Source of the DNA: Allomuricauda sp. ARW1Y1
Lineage (GTDB): Bacteria; Bacteroidota; Bacteroidia; Flavobacteriales; Flavobacteriaceae
DNA: 64,000 bases
Reading direction: 5' to 3'
Assembly: GCF_013407935.1 (NCBI RefSeq)
Contig: NZ_JACBZU010000003.1
Span: forward strand, 372,001-436,000
The stretch's first letter is position 1, and every line of letters starts with the position of its first letter. The translations under genes were made by a program, and so were the position numbers. Positions 25,653 to 34,253 of this stretch are shown one piece after another. The notes below the pieces were generated by a model. The model made no database searches. It saw nothing but the letters and a program-made list of their open reading frames with translations, and was not told where the DNA came from.

Positions 25653-26105
25653 TTACGTTTCCCGTCGTTTTCCTGAAATCTCAAGTATTTTGACCTGATA
25701 GACAATCGGATTTCCCCTTTCGTATAATTTGCTCGAAAATTCATTGATAAACTGAACCTCTCTCCGTTCTTTTCTACGGATAATGCTCTTCACGCCTTCG
25801 GTAAAAAGGTGTAACTTTTGTTTGGCAATGTTGCCCTCTAGTTCTTCGAATGTACCGTGCACCATGGCCGATTCCCAATTGAACATCGATTGTATTTCTT
25901 CGACCTGTACGGTGACGGAGTTGTTTTTTCGCATCGCATCGATTTTATGGCCTTCCGAGGTATAGCTAATGATCGTATTGTCCGTAGGGTCAAAATAATA
26001 GGTAATGGGAATCACATGGGGCTTCCCTTGCCATAGATAAGCCAAGTGGCCGAGGTAATTGTTCCTGAGTACGCGTTCGATTGCGCTAGTTGTTAAATCT
26101 GTCAT
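25653..26105 (-). CDS. Pyridoxamine 5'-phosphate oxidase-family flavoprotein
   Basis: 150 residues of the split-barrel FMN-binding fold: NYLGHLAYLWQGKPHVIPI, then YTSEGHKIDAMRKNNSVTVQVEEI and MVHGTFEELEG. It resembles the NimA-like/stress branch rather than true PdxH. Reduction of a small molecule with FMN or F420-like cofactor is possible. It opens the minus-strand stress block; equivalents stand beside universal stress proteins in hypoxia islands of other bacteria. Confidence 0.8.
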   Translation of the reverse strand: MTDLTTSAIERVLRNNYLGHLAYLWQGKPHVIPITYYFDPTDNTIISYTSEGHKIDAMRKNNSVTVQVEEIQSMFNWESAMVHGTFEELEGNIAKQKLHLFTEGVKSIIRRKERREVQFINEFSSKLYERGNPIVYQVKILEISGKRRET

Positions 26106-26277
26106 TGTTATTGTTTTTCGATATTACCAATCGTTTTATATGTATTGTGTCAAGTGTAGTTACCGCTTGTATTCCGCCACTGATTATAGATTTTTTTAAG
26201 CTGTTGTGCCGCATGGTTTGCCGCTTGAATCGTAAAGGCGGATAAACGAGTTAACCATTTAACCACTTGCCAACATA

Positions 26278-27471
26278 TTATAATCTATAATTTTTTAAAA
26301 ACCTTAAATGCGGAAGAAAGGTTAGAAAAAACATGGTTGTGCGTACCATTTGGTAAGAAATCCAATTACCCAACTTATTGAATATACCGGCTCTTTGTCT
26401 TAGGCTCTCCTTTGTAATTTCGCTACACTGGCTTATAACCATTTCAAAGTCAGCCCGAAGGTTTTCGGCAAATTCTCCGGAATGGACTTCTACGTTCATT
26501 TCAATACTGCCATAGCAACTAAGACTGTTCAAGTTAAATGAACCTATGGTAGACCATTTGTTGTCAACCACCGCAGCTTTACCGTGTACTACGGATTTGT
26601 TCCATTCAAAAATTCTCACATGACCGTCTAGAAAAGAGGAGTACAAATGTTCGGTTGCCCTACGCACCAAAGGCACATCGCTAATACCCGCTAAGATCAC
26701 CGTTGTTCTTATTCCTCTTTTACACGCCTTTTTCAAAGCCTTTGCCAATCTGTTTCCAGGTAAAAAATACGAGCCCACGATTACTATTTCCTTTTTGGCA
26801 TGTATAAAGGCGTTCGTGTAGGCATCACAGACTTCTGTTTTTCGCTGCAGCCAGTCGTTTTGTAAAATTCCCACGAGTGCGCTACCTGCCGAATGTAATA
26901 CTGGCGGTATTTTTTTTGAACTCCCTTTTTTGAAAAAATAATCGCTACACAATTTTTGTAGATTTTCAGCTGCCGGGCAGTTCAACTGAACGGCATAGTC
27001 CAACCAAGGTTCCGAACCTGTGGTTCCGTGGTATTTATCGGCAATATTGATTCCGCCTATCAATGCCATTTTTTCATCGGCGACCACAATTTTATGGTGC
27101 ATCCGCCTGCCGATATAAAAATTGTTCAAAGAGAATAAAGGCGAAAAAAAACGAAATAAAATACCATGCTGCACCAAATCCTGGGTAAAACTATTGGGTA
27201 ATGCAGCGCTACCATAGGCATCCAATAAGACATATACCTTTACTTTGCGTTGAGCGGCTTTCTTCAAACAGGAGGCTATACGGTTTCCTGTTTCATCATT
27301 TTCAAAAATGTAGGTCTGTAAATGGATTTCTTTTTCTGCCTTATCGATTAACTTTTCCAGCCTTAAAAAATAGTCTTCTCCCGAACGAACCAATTCAATA
27401 TATTTCGAATCGTCAGCAGCATTTTGAAGTGCCGTTTTACTACGTTTTCTAACTGCATATCTATGGTCCAT
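26278..27471 (-). CDS. Phospholipase D-type phosphatidyltransferase (cardiolipin synthase-like)
   Basis: 397 residues with two HKD motifs: HHKIVVAD (about residue 120) and HGKAAVVD (about 302), each followed by the usual GG/GS...N residues (IGGINIAD, IGSFNLN). There is no strong N-terminal membrane anchor, but a hydrophobic stretch lies near the C-terminus. It probably makes cardiolipin or a related phospholipid at the inner membrane. Next to the MFS gene (2 bases away) in the same operon. Confidence 0.88.
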   Translation of the reverse strand: MDHRYAVRKRSKTALQNAADDSKYIELVRSGEDYFLRLEKLIDKAEKEIHLQTYIFENDETGNRIASCLKKAAQRKVKVYVLLDAYGSAALPNSFTQDLVQHGILFRFFSPLFSLNNFYIGRRMHHKIVVADEKMALIGGINIADKYHGTTGSEPWLDYAVQLNCPAAENLQKLCSDYFFKKGSSKKIPPVLHSAGSALVGILQNDWLQRKTEVCDAYTNAFIHAKKEIVIVGSYFLPGNRLAKALKKACKRGIRTTVILAGISDVPLVRRATEHLYSSFLDGHVRIFEWNKSVVHGKAAVVDNKWSTIGSFNLNSLSCYGSIEMNVEVHSGEFAENLRADFEMVISQCSEITKESLRQRAGIFNKLGNWISYQMVRTTMFFLTFLPHLRFLKNYRL

Positions 27472-27473
27472 TG

Positions 27474-28733
27474 TTACCCTTTTTTATGCTGGTTGGCCAA
27501 TAAGGGCCCGTCAATCCCTTCATTTGGTCGCTTCAAAAAGTAAACCAGTCCCATAGCACCCAAAATGGTTGCACCGGCAATAATAAAAGGGTAATAAAAC
27601 CCTCCCGCTATCAGCCAAGTCCCCAATACCGGACCCAAAATTTGACCGATACTGTTCGTGGAACTTTGAATGGATATATTCCTTCCCGTGTTTTCCCTGG
27701 AAATCAAAGAAACTGCCGAAAGCAGGTTTGGTGTCACCATGGCTCCCCCAGCTGCGAAAATTATTATTGTTACATAAATGTATAGTTCACCGCTTACAAA
27801 AGGGAAGACAATTAACGAAACACCGGATATTAATAACCCCAATGTTATTTGCTGCTTTGAGGTCAGTATTTTTTCGCCATAGGTCGCAAATACAGGCTGT
27901 AAAATGGCCATTACAGAACCACAAAGCATAAAACCAATACCCACCTGATTGGTTGTAAAGGCCAACTCATCCTTCGCATAAATTGAAAACACGGTCTCAA
28001 ACAAGGTAACCACAAACTGCATCGCAAAGGATAAGAGCAACAAAATGATAAAATAGTTACTCAGGGAAAAACTGAATTTGACTGCCTCAGAAGCAATACG
28101 ATTTTTTATTTCGGTATTCTTCAGCCATTTTATGATTATCAGCAATACCACAAAGCCCAAAAGAGCGGCCAAAATAAAGGGAACCGAAAAACGGTCTAAG
28201 TGGAACACTCCAAAAGAGTATGTATAGTGTAGGTTCGTTTGCGACAGAAATCCCCCCAGAACAGGGCCAAATATCACACCGGAACTGATAGCGACCCCGG
28301 ACCAGGCCATTATTTTGATTCTTCGTTTTTCTGAGGTAATATCACTTAAATAGGCATTACTGACAGGAACGACCGCTGACGTAAAGATGCCCCCTATGAT
28401 ACGGGCCATATAGAGCATCGACAGGGAAGTGGCAAGACCCGTTAGCAAGTTCATCACGACAAATCCTACAAGCCCCAATAGTATTATAGGTTTACGGCCG
28501 TATTTATCGGAAAGCTTGCCCCAGACGATAACGAACAAGAGCTGGAACAACGGATAAATACTGGTCAACATTCCGATATGGAAGTTGATAAGGTCCGTAT
28601 CCAGATTGTCTTTTAGAGCCAGTCTTTCCGTGTAATAGGGGAGGGTAGGCAATAAAATACCGTAGCCGAGCATTACCACAAATAAACTCAACAGCACTAA
28701 AAATATCCTGTTGAGTTTGTCCTTTCTATTCAT
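27474..28733 (-). CDS. MFS transporter, multidrug-type
   Basis: 419 residues, 12 predicted helices, with the MFS signature GKLSDKYGRKPIILLG between helices 2 and 3 and a matching central loop. Closest in pattern to drug:proton antiporters (DHA1). Its ATG shares a base with the stop of the copper ATPase (TAATG), so the two are co-translated. Substrate unknown; a copper-chelate or siderophore exporter is possible. Confidence 0.88.
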   Translation of the reverse strand: MNRKDKLNRIFLVLLSLFVVMLGYGILLPTLPYYTERLALKDNLDTDLINFHIGMLTSIYPLFQLLFVIVWGKLSDKYGRKPIILLGLVGFVVMNLLTGLATSLSMLYMARIIGGIFTSAVVPVSNAYLSDITSEKRRIKIMAWSGVAISSGVIFGPVLGGFLSQTNLHYTYSFGVFHLDRFSVPFILAALLGFVVLLIIIKWLKNTEIKNRIASEAVKFSFSLSNYFIILLLLSFAMQFVVTLFETVFSIYAKDELAFTTNQVGIGFMLCGSVMAILQPVFATYGEKILTSKQQITLGLLISGVSLIVFPFVSGELYIYVTIIIFAAGGAMVTPNLLSAVSLISRENTGRNISIQSSTNSIGQILGPVLGTWLIAGGFYYPFIIAGATILGAMGLVYFLKRPNEGIDGPLLANQHKKG

Positions 28734-30820
28734 TACTTTTTCCCGATTTTTCTTTTCAATAACTGGGCGTTAATGGCAACGATAATTGTACTCAAACTCA
28801 TAAATACAGCACCTACTGCTGGGCCTAAGACAAAACCGGATGAATATAAGACACCTGCGGCCAACGGGATAGCCACTACATTATATGCCGTTGCCCAAAC
28901 CAAATTCTGAATCATTTTGTTATAGGTGGCTTTACCGAACAGTATGAGGTTGGCAATATCTTTAGGATTGCTATTCACCAGAATAATGTCGGCTGTCTCA
29001 GCGGCCACATCTGTACCTGAACCCACTGCTATGCCAATATTTGCCTTTGCCAATGCCGGTGCATCATTGACTCCATCACCTGTCATAGCCACAAACTCTC
29101 CTTTGTCCTCCAGTTCATCAACAATTTCGACTTTTTGATGGGGGAGTACCTCGGCATAATACCCATCCAAACCAAGTTTGTCACTCACAGCTTTGGCTGT
29201 TTTTTCATTATCGCCCGTAGCCATTAAGACTTTGATGTTATTCTTTTTGAATACTTTGATGGCATCGGCAGATTCTGGCCGTATTTCATCAGCCAGCGCA
29301 ATATAGCCTGCTAATTTTCCATCTATTAGAACAAAAACTACGGTCTCTGCGGCATCGCTGTAGGCATCTTCGGGAATTTCGATTTTTTCATCCCGAAGAT
29401 ATCCCGGACTTACTACCTTGACATCTTTACCCTCTACGATTGCCTCTACACCCTTGCCCGTTATGGCGTTGAAGTTTTTGGGCTTTGGAATCTCAATGTT
29501 CTCTTCTTTGACTTTTTTGATGATACCTACGGCAATGGGGTGTTCGGAGCTTTGTTCCAGAGCGCTGGACAGCCTTAGTATTTCATCCTCGCTGTATGAT
29601 TTGTCGACCGACTCGATTCTGTTCACCCCAAAATCACCTTTTGTAAGAGTTCCGGTCTTGTCAAACAACAAAGCTGATATTTTACGGGATTCTTCAAAGG
29701 CCGTTCGGTTCCTGATCAATAAACCATTTTGGGCAGATACTGCGGTAGATATTGCGACAACTAACGGAATGGCAAGTCCTAATGCGTGTGGACAAGCAAT
29801 AACCATAACAGTCACCATTCTTTCCAATGCAAAAACAAATGGGAAACCTAAAATTAGCCAAACAGCCAATGTGCCAAAGCCAATGGCCAAAGCAATATAA
29901 GTCAGCCATTTGGCTGCCCGATCCGAAAGGTTCTGCATCTTCGATTTTGTGCGTTGGGCCTCATCGACCATCTTGATTACCTTGTTTAAGTAACTGTCCT
30001 TTCCAGTATGCTCTACCTTTACCCTTAAGGTACTATTGCCATTTATGGAACCTCCGATGACCTTATCTTGCACTTCTTTTTTCACCGGCTTCGACTCGCC
30101 TGTGAGCATCGATTCGTTCAGGTAGCTGGATCCTTCAGTGATGATACCATCGGCAGGTACTTTCTCGCCGGGTTTAACCAATATGATGTCATCTTTTAGT
30201 AAATCCTCTAGTTTTACATCTTGAATTTTATCGCCCACAACTTTATGGGCCTCAGCGGGCAGCATACTGACTAAAAGTTGGAGTGCCTTGGATGCTCCGA
30301 GCACCGATTTCATTTCCAACCAATGTCCCAACAGCATGATAACGATCAAGGTGCTCAATTCCCAGAAAAAGTCCTCACCAGGGAGGCCGAAAACCGTGGC
30401 GGCGCTATAGAAATAGGCTACACTTATGGCCATTGAGATTAGGGTCATCATACCAGGACCCTTGGATTTTATCTCATTGTAAAAACCTTTTAAGAAAGGC
30501 CAGCCGCCCCAGAAATAGACGAAGGTGGATAGTGTAAATAGGATATATGGATTTCCGGGAAGCAATAGGTCATACCCAAAAAAATCCTGAATCATGGGTG
30601 AGAAGAACAGAATGGGAATGGTCACAATCGTGCTTACCCAGAACCGTTTTCTAAAGTCCTCCACCATCATTTTATGGTGGTCGTGACCCATTTGTCCGTG
30701 AGCGGGATTGTGTCCCGAATGGTCTCCACTTCCATGATCCATTTTTGAATGGTCTTCTTTGGTGTGTTTCATTTTGGAATGATCTATTTTTTTGTTCTTT
30801 TGATCTTCGTGATTGTCCAT
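28733..30820 (-). CDS. copB: CopB-type copper/silver-exporting P-type ATPase
   Basis: 695 residues. The first 50 residues are packed with His and Met (repeats of DHSKM, HDHHKMM) and there is no CxxC domain. Transport motif Cys343-Pro344-His345 (IACPHALGLAIP) defines the P1B-3 (CPH) class; LTGESKP, Asp387 in DKTGTLTKG and GDGVNDAPALA are intact. CPH pumps export Cu(I)/Cu(II) or Ag. Neighbours are the MFS gene and the stress block; the dedicated copper resistance genes lie 18 kb further on. Confidence 0.93.
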   Translation of the reverse strand: MDNHEDQKNKKIDHSKMKHTKEDHSKMDHGSGDHSGHNPAHGQMGHDHHKMMVEDFRKRFWVSTIVTIPILFFSPMIQDFFGYDLLLPGNPYILFTLSTFVYFWGGWPFLKGFYNEIKSKGPGMMTLISMAISVAYFYSAATVFGLPGEDFFWELSTLIVIMLLGHWLEMKSVLGASKALQLLVSMLPAEAHKVVGDKIQDVKLEDLLKDDIILVKPGEKVPADGIITEGSSYLNESMLTGESKPVKKEVQDKVIGGSINGNSTLRVKVEHTGKDSYLNKVIKMVDEAQRTKSKMQNLSDRAAKWLTYIALAIGFGTLAVWLILGFPFVFALERMVTVMVIACPHALGLAIPLVVAISTAVSAQNGLLIRNRTAFEESRKISALLFDKTGTLTKGDFGVNRIESVDKSYSEDEILRLSSALEQSSEHPIAVGIIKKVKEENIEIPKPKNFNAITGKGVEAIVEGKDVKVVSPGYLRDEKIEIPEDAYSDAAETVVFVLIDGKLAGYIALADEIRPESADAIKVFKKNNIKVLMATGDNEKTAKAVSDKLGLDGYYAEVLPHQKVEIVDELEDKGEFVAMTGDGVNDAPALAKANIGIAVGSGTDVAAETADIILVNSNPKDIANLILFGKATYNKMIQNLVWATAYNVVAIPLAAGVLYSSGFVLGPAVGAVFMSLSTIIVAINAQLLKRKIGKK

Positions 30821-30837
30821 AGTATTCTATTTAAGGG

Positions 30838-31134
30838 TTATCGTAATTTTTTTCGCATTGCTTCCGAGATATTTTCAGCATAGACCCCATAGGCATCTAC
30901 CAAAAGCCCCTTTATACCATCTTTTGATGAAATGGCATAAAGAACACTGTTATCGTCCGTACTGCTCATACCTTCAAAACGATGGGTTTCATCCACATCA
31001 AAATCTTCAGGATGGATTTCCAATTCCAATGAAGCACATTTTATACAGTCGGGGGCCAAATTAAAATCATAGGTATATCCCCTGATCTGTAAATCATTAA
31101 TTGCCTCTGATAGGGTGTCATAGTTTCTCATCAT
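30838..31134 (-). CDS. Conserved small protein associated with PRPP synthetase
   Basis: 98 residues, acidic, soluble. It includes RGYTYDFNL, a Cys pair CIKC, and the strongly conserved-looking DNSVLYAISSKDGIKGLLVDAYGVYA (residues about 62-87). Database entries for this family are often labelled phosphoribosylpyrophosphate synthetase-like from neighbourhood, but it is far too short for the enzyme and lacks the PRPP loop. Function unknown; it lies two genes from the real PRPP synthetase. Confidence 0.7.
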   Translation of the reverse strand: MMRNYDTLSEAINDLQIRGYTYDFNLAPDCIKCASLELEIHPEDFDVDETHRFEGMSSTDDNSVLYAISSKDGIKGLLVDAYGVYAENISEAMRKKLR

Positions 31135-31137
31135 TTG

Positions 31138-31788
31138 TTATTTGTATGTCATCGTAAAATAGCTACCGTCTTTCTCGGTAAATTTCTGGAATGATAACAA
31201 GTTCTTACTTGTAAGTTTTTCACTTGCAACATAGTCCAATTGTTTAATTCGTATTCCTATGGCGTAGGCCTTTATGTTGATTCTGGATTTGATTGTTTTT
31301 CCATTTCCATTGGATTCCAACACGCGGTCATAAATTTTAATCTTACTATTGGAACCAAAGAAGTTCAACAATCCCGAATCAAAGCTCATTTCGAGTTCAA
31401 CATTCTCTAAGTTCGCAAGGTCATAGAGTTCCTTGAAATTTTTGGACACTGTATTGATTTCGGTTTCCTTGGATTTTGGCTTTGAAAAAGGAAAGGCCAT
31501 TACCATAATACTGGATTCATCAGGTTTGCATCGGTAGGTGGTGGTATATTTATCGGTGGAAGCTCCATTTTCATCAAAGAGTTCGGTCACAACCTCTATT
31601 TCATAATATCCATTGGCTTCTTTTAGCTTTCCGGCTTTAAAAGTTTGCTTGTTCAGAAAGTCTCCATTTTTATCAAAATTTTCCCGTACAACCAGTCTAT
31701 CGGACAATTGCCCGATCAACATTTTATCTTGTGGGTATGCGGAAAAAATCATAAAAACGTATGCTATTAAGTACAATCCTATTTTCAT
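31138..31788 (-). CDS. Secreted protein of unknown function (DUF3108/TapB-like)
   Basis: 216 residues with an N-terminal signal peptide (cleavage likely after about residue 19, SAYPQD). The rest is predicted beta-rich, alternating Lys/Glu strands, and reminiscent of DUF3108/TapB-like periplasmic barrel proteins; the family call is weak. It overlaps the PRPP synthetase stop by 4 bases, so it is part of the operon. Confidence 0.6.
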   Translation of the reverse strand: MKIGLYLIAYVFMIFSAYPQDKMLIGQLSDRLVVRENFDKNGDFLNKQTFKAGKLKEANGYYEIEVVTELFDENGASTDKYTTTYRCKPDESSIMVMAFPFSKPKSKETEINTVSKNFKELYDLANLENVELEMSFDSGLLNFFGSNSKIKIYDRVLESNGNGKTIKSRINIKAYAIGIRIKQLDYVASEKLTSKNLLSFQKFTEKDGSYFTMTYK

Positions 31789-32678
31789 ATGTGGTGCATC
31801 AATTCTTTTACTTCCTTGGCGATTACATCGCTCAAATCAATTTTATTTGACTGGTGTGGAATCGTGTTGCAGGTAATGATATCCTCCACATATGCGTCCC
31901 ACAGATCCTGATAGGCATTTCCTGAGAATACGGCATGGATACCTATGCAAATCGGTGGTTTCATTCCTACATTTTTTAAATGTTCCGTTGTTTCTATCAT
32001 GGTCCGGGCGGTAGAAATAATATCATCTACCAAAACCGGTGTCGCTTCCTTATATTTATCTACATCGGGCACGGAAACCTCAACATCACGGTCGCCATGA
32101 CGAACCTTTTGTAACACCGTGAAGGGTACTCCCGCTTTTTTTGCCACATCTGAAACCCATTGCTCGCTCTCGGAATCGGGTCCGATGAGTACCGGATTAT
32201 GAATGTTTTCCTTGATGTATTTTGATATTTCGTCCGCCGCATGGATGACCCTGTTCGGAATATTGTATACCTCCCTCAACGAATGTATTCTATGCAAATG
32301 GGGGTCAATGGTCGTGATGCTATCGGCAAAACCTGAAATCAATTTACCGAAAAACCCGGAGGTAACCCCTTCTCCTTTATTGAACACCTTGTCTTGTCGC
32401 ATATAGGCCAAATAGGGAACCACCAAGCAAGTGCACATAGCGCCCAAAGATTTTGCGGTGTGGCTTAAAAAATACAATGGCAATAGTTTTTCATCGGGTT
32501 CGTGCAAGGTGCAGACCATGACCACACATTTGTCTTTTACATCGGAAAGGATTCGAGTATAAGATTCCCCGTCAGGAAATTTGCGTATGGTGCATTCCCC
32601 GATTTCCACTTTCATTTTCTCCGCTAACAATTCCGTGAGTTCTTGGTTTCCCGGAAGACTGAATAATATAGTTTGCAT
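31785..32678 (-). CDS. prs: Ribose-phosphate pyrophosphokinase, archaeal-like (PRPP synthetase)
   Basis: 297 residues. Seen are the N-terminal IRKFPDGESYTRI, the AHTAK-like HTAKSLGA, VPYLAYMRQDKVFNKGE (ATP-binding flexible region), DPHLHR, GPDSESEQW and the PRPP-binding loop LVDDIISTART. It is shorter than the chromosomal class I enzyme and closer to the archaeal class III pattern. It makes PRPP from ribose-5-phosphate and ATP. It stands 12 bases from the AMP phosphorylase gene, suggesting linked ribose-phosphate and adenine recycling. Confidence 0.88.
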   Translation of the reverse strand: MQTILFSLPGNQELTELLAEKMKVEIGECTIRKFPDGESYTRILSDVKDKCVVMVCTLHEPDEKLLPLYFLSHTAKSLGAMCTCLVVPYLAYMRQDKVFNKGEGVTSGFFGKLISGFADSITTIDPHLHRIHSLREVYNIPNRVIHAADEISKYIKENIHNPVLIGPDSESEQWVSDVAKKAGVPFTVLQKVRHGDRDVEVSVPDVDKYKEATPVLVDDIISTARTMIETTEHLKNVGMKPPICIGIHAVFSGNAYQDLWDAYVEDIITCNTIPHQSNKIDLSDVIAKEVKELMHHI

Positions 32679-32690
32679 TTGTCCTTTTTT

Positions 32691-34193
32691 TTATTCTATT
32701 GTTATAATATCGTCATGGCTCTCATAATATTCCAAAGCATAGTTCAACTCCCCTTGCGATTCTGCAAAGAGCGTATAGAGTAACTGGCCTTTTTCTATTT
32801 CATGGTTCAAATGAACGTTCAATAAAATACCGGCAGATTTGGATTGGGGCGCACCGGATAGTTTGGCAAGTTTTGCAATCTTTCTATTGTCGATACGTCG
32901 TAAAACACCTGTTTTTTTTGCTTTTATTTCGAATTTATACGGTTTTAGAAGGGGTTGTTTAAAATTACCTTGGGCTTTACAGATAGCGAGAAATTTGTTG
33001 TATGCCTTACCTGATTCCAATAGCCCTCTGGCGGTTTGCTTCCCTTTTCCCGATTCGATTTCGCCAGAAAGCTCTAATAGTTCGCCTGCCAACAGAACAG
33101 CCCTTTCTGTTAAATCTTTCGGGGCATCAACTTCATTCTTGAGTACACTAAGGAGGTCCATTGCTTCAAGGGCTGGACCAATACCTCTGCCGACTGGCTG
33201 TGTGCCATCTGTAATAACTACTCTTGTATTAAGGCCAACAGCTTTGCCCACGACTTCGAGGTGTTCCTTAAGCTTCATGGCAGCGTCATTGGTACGAACC
33301 TTGGCCGTTTCGCCGACGGGAATATCAATGACCACATGGGTAGAACCTGCTGCCGCTTTTTTGGAAAGTACCGATGCAATCAACTGCCCTTCGCTATCAA
33401 TATCCAAGGCTTTTTCAATTTTGATGAGCATATCATCTGCCGGACTTAATTGCGCGGTACCACCCCAAACAAAACATCCTCCTTCTTTTTCAACAACAGC
33501 TTTGATTTCTTCCAAAGAAAGGGTAACATTGGTCAATACCTCCATGGTATCGGCTGTTCCTGCCGGGGAAGTAATAGCTCTCGATGATGTTTTGGGCATG
33601 GTAAGCCCGTAGGCTGCAACAATGGCCACAACGATAGGCGTTGTTCTGTTGCCTGGCAAACCGCCGATACAATGTTTATCGACCACGATTTTCTTGTTCC
33701 AATCCAATTGTTTTCCAGAAGCGATCATGGCTTTTGTGAGATCCGAGATTTCATTGACATCCAATCTATTTCCGGCACAGGCCGTAATAAAAGCCGAAAG
33801 ATGAATGTTGGAGTAATCTCCTTCAACGATATCCGTAATAATTTCTTCGAAGGCCGTATAAACTAATTTTTGATTGTAGATTTTGGCCCTTACATGGCTT
33901 AAGGAATCTATAGGTTCCAAGTGCGACACCCTTAGTGTTTCATTTCCGGACACTTTTAATTTTTTCGCCGCCGCTTCCGATAAGCCTATCTCTCCGGCTA
34001 GCAGTACATCCGATGTTATTACATTAAGACTGGCAACGATGGACGTGCTGAAACTGGATACACGGATTCTTGTCAATGCTTCAAAACCTTCGGAAACGCA
34101 TACATGGCAATCTTCCCGCATATAGACCACATGCTCATTCTGTGTATAAATGCCCAAGTGTTTATATTTTAAAGTACTTGATTTTTCTCCCAT
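32691..34193 (-). CDS. AMP phosphorylase / thymidine phosphorylase family (archaeal DeoA type)
   Basis: 500 residues, with an extra N-terminal domain of about 80 residues, as in archaeal AMP phosphorylases and unlike classical thymidine phosphorylase of about 440. The catalytic and phosphate-binding regions DKHCIGGLPGNRTTPI, TSSRAITSPAGTADTMEV and a C-terminal barrel-sandwich region are present. The family converts AMP and phosphate to adenine and ribose 1,5-bisphosphate. No ribose-1,5-bisphosphate isomerase or RuBisCO is visible, so the product's fate is open. Adjacent to PRPP synthetase. Confidence 0.88.
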   Translation of the reverse strand: MGEKSSTLKYKHLGIYTQNEHVVYMREDCHVCVSEGFEALTRIRVSSFSTSIVASLNVITSDVLLAGEIGLSEAAAKKLKVSGNETLRVSHLEPIDSLSHVRAKIYNQKLVYTAFEEIITDIVEGDYSNIHLSAFITACAGNRLDVNEISDLTKAMIASGKQLDWNKKIVVDKHCIGGLPGNRTTPIVVAIVAAYGLTMPKTSSRAITSPAGTADTMEVLTNVTLSLEEIKAVVEKEGGCFVWGGTAQLSPADDMLIKIEKALDIDSEGQLIASVLSKKAAAGSTHVVIDIPVGETAKVRTNDAAMKLKEHLEVVGKAVGLNTRVVITDGTQPVGRGIGPALEAMDLLSVLKNEVDAPKDLTERAVLLAGELLELSGEIESGKGKQTARGLLESGKAYNKFLAICKAQGNFKQPLLKPYKFEIKAKKTGVLRRIDNRKIAKLAKLSGAPQSKSAGILLNVHLNHEIEKGQLLYTLFAESQGELNYALEYYESHDDIITIE

Positions 34194-34253
34194 AACTCTT
34201 TTCGTTATTTTATATTTAATAGTTCTGGTGATGCCCCAATAGTATTCCTATAA

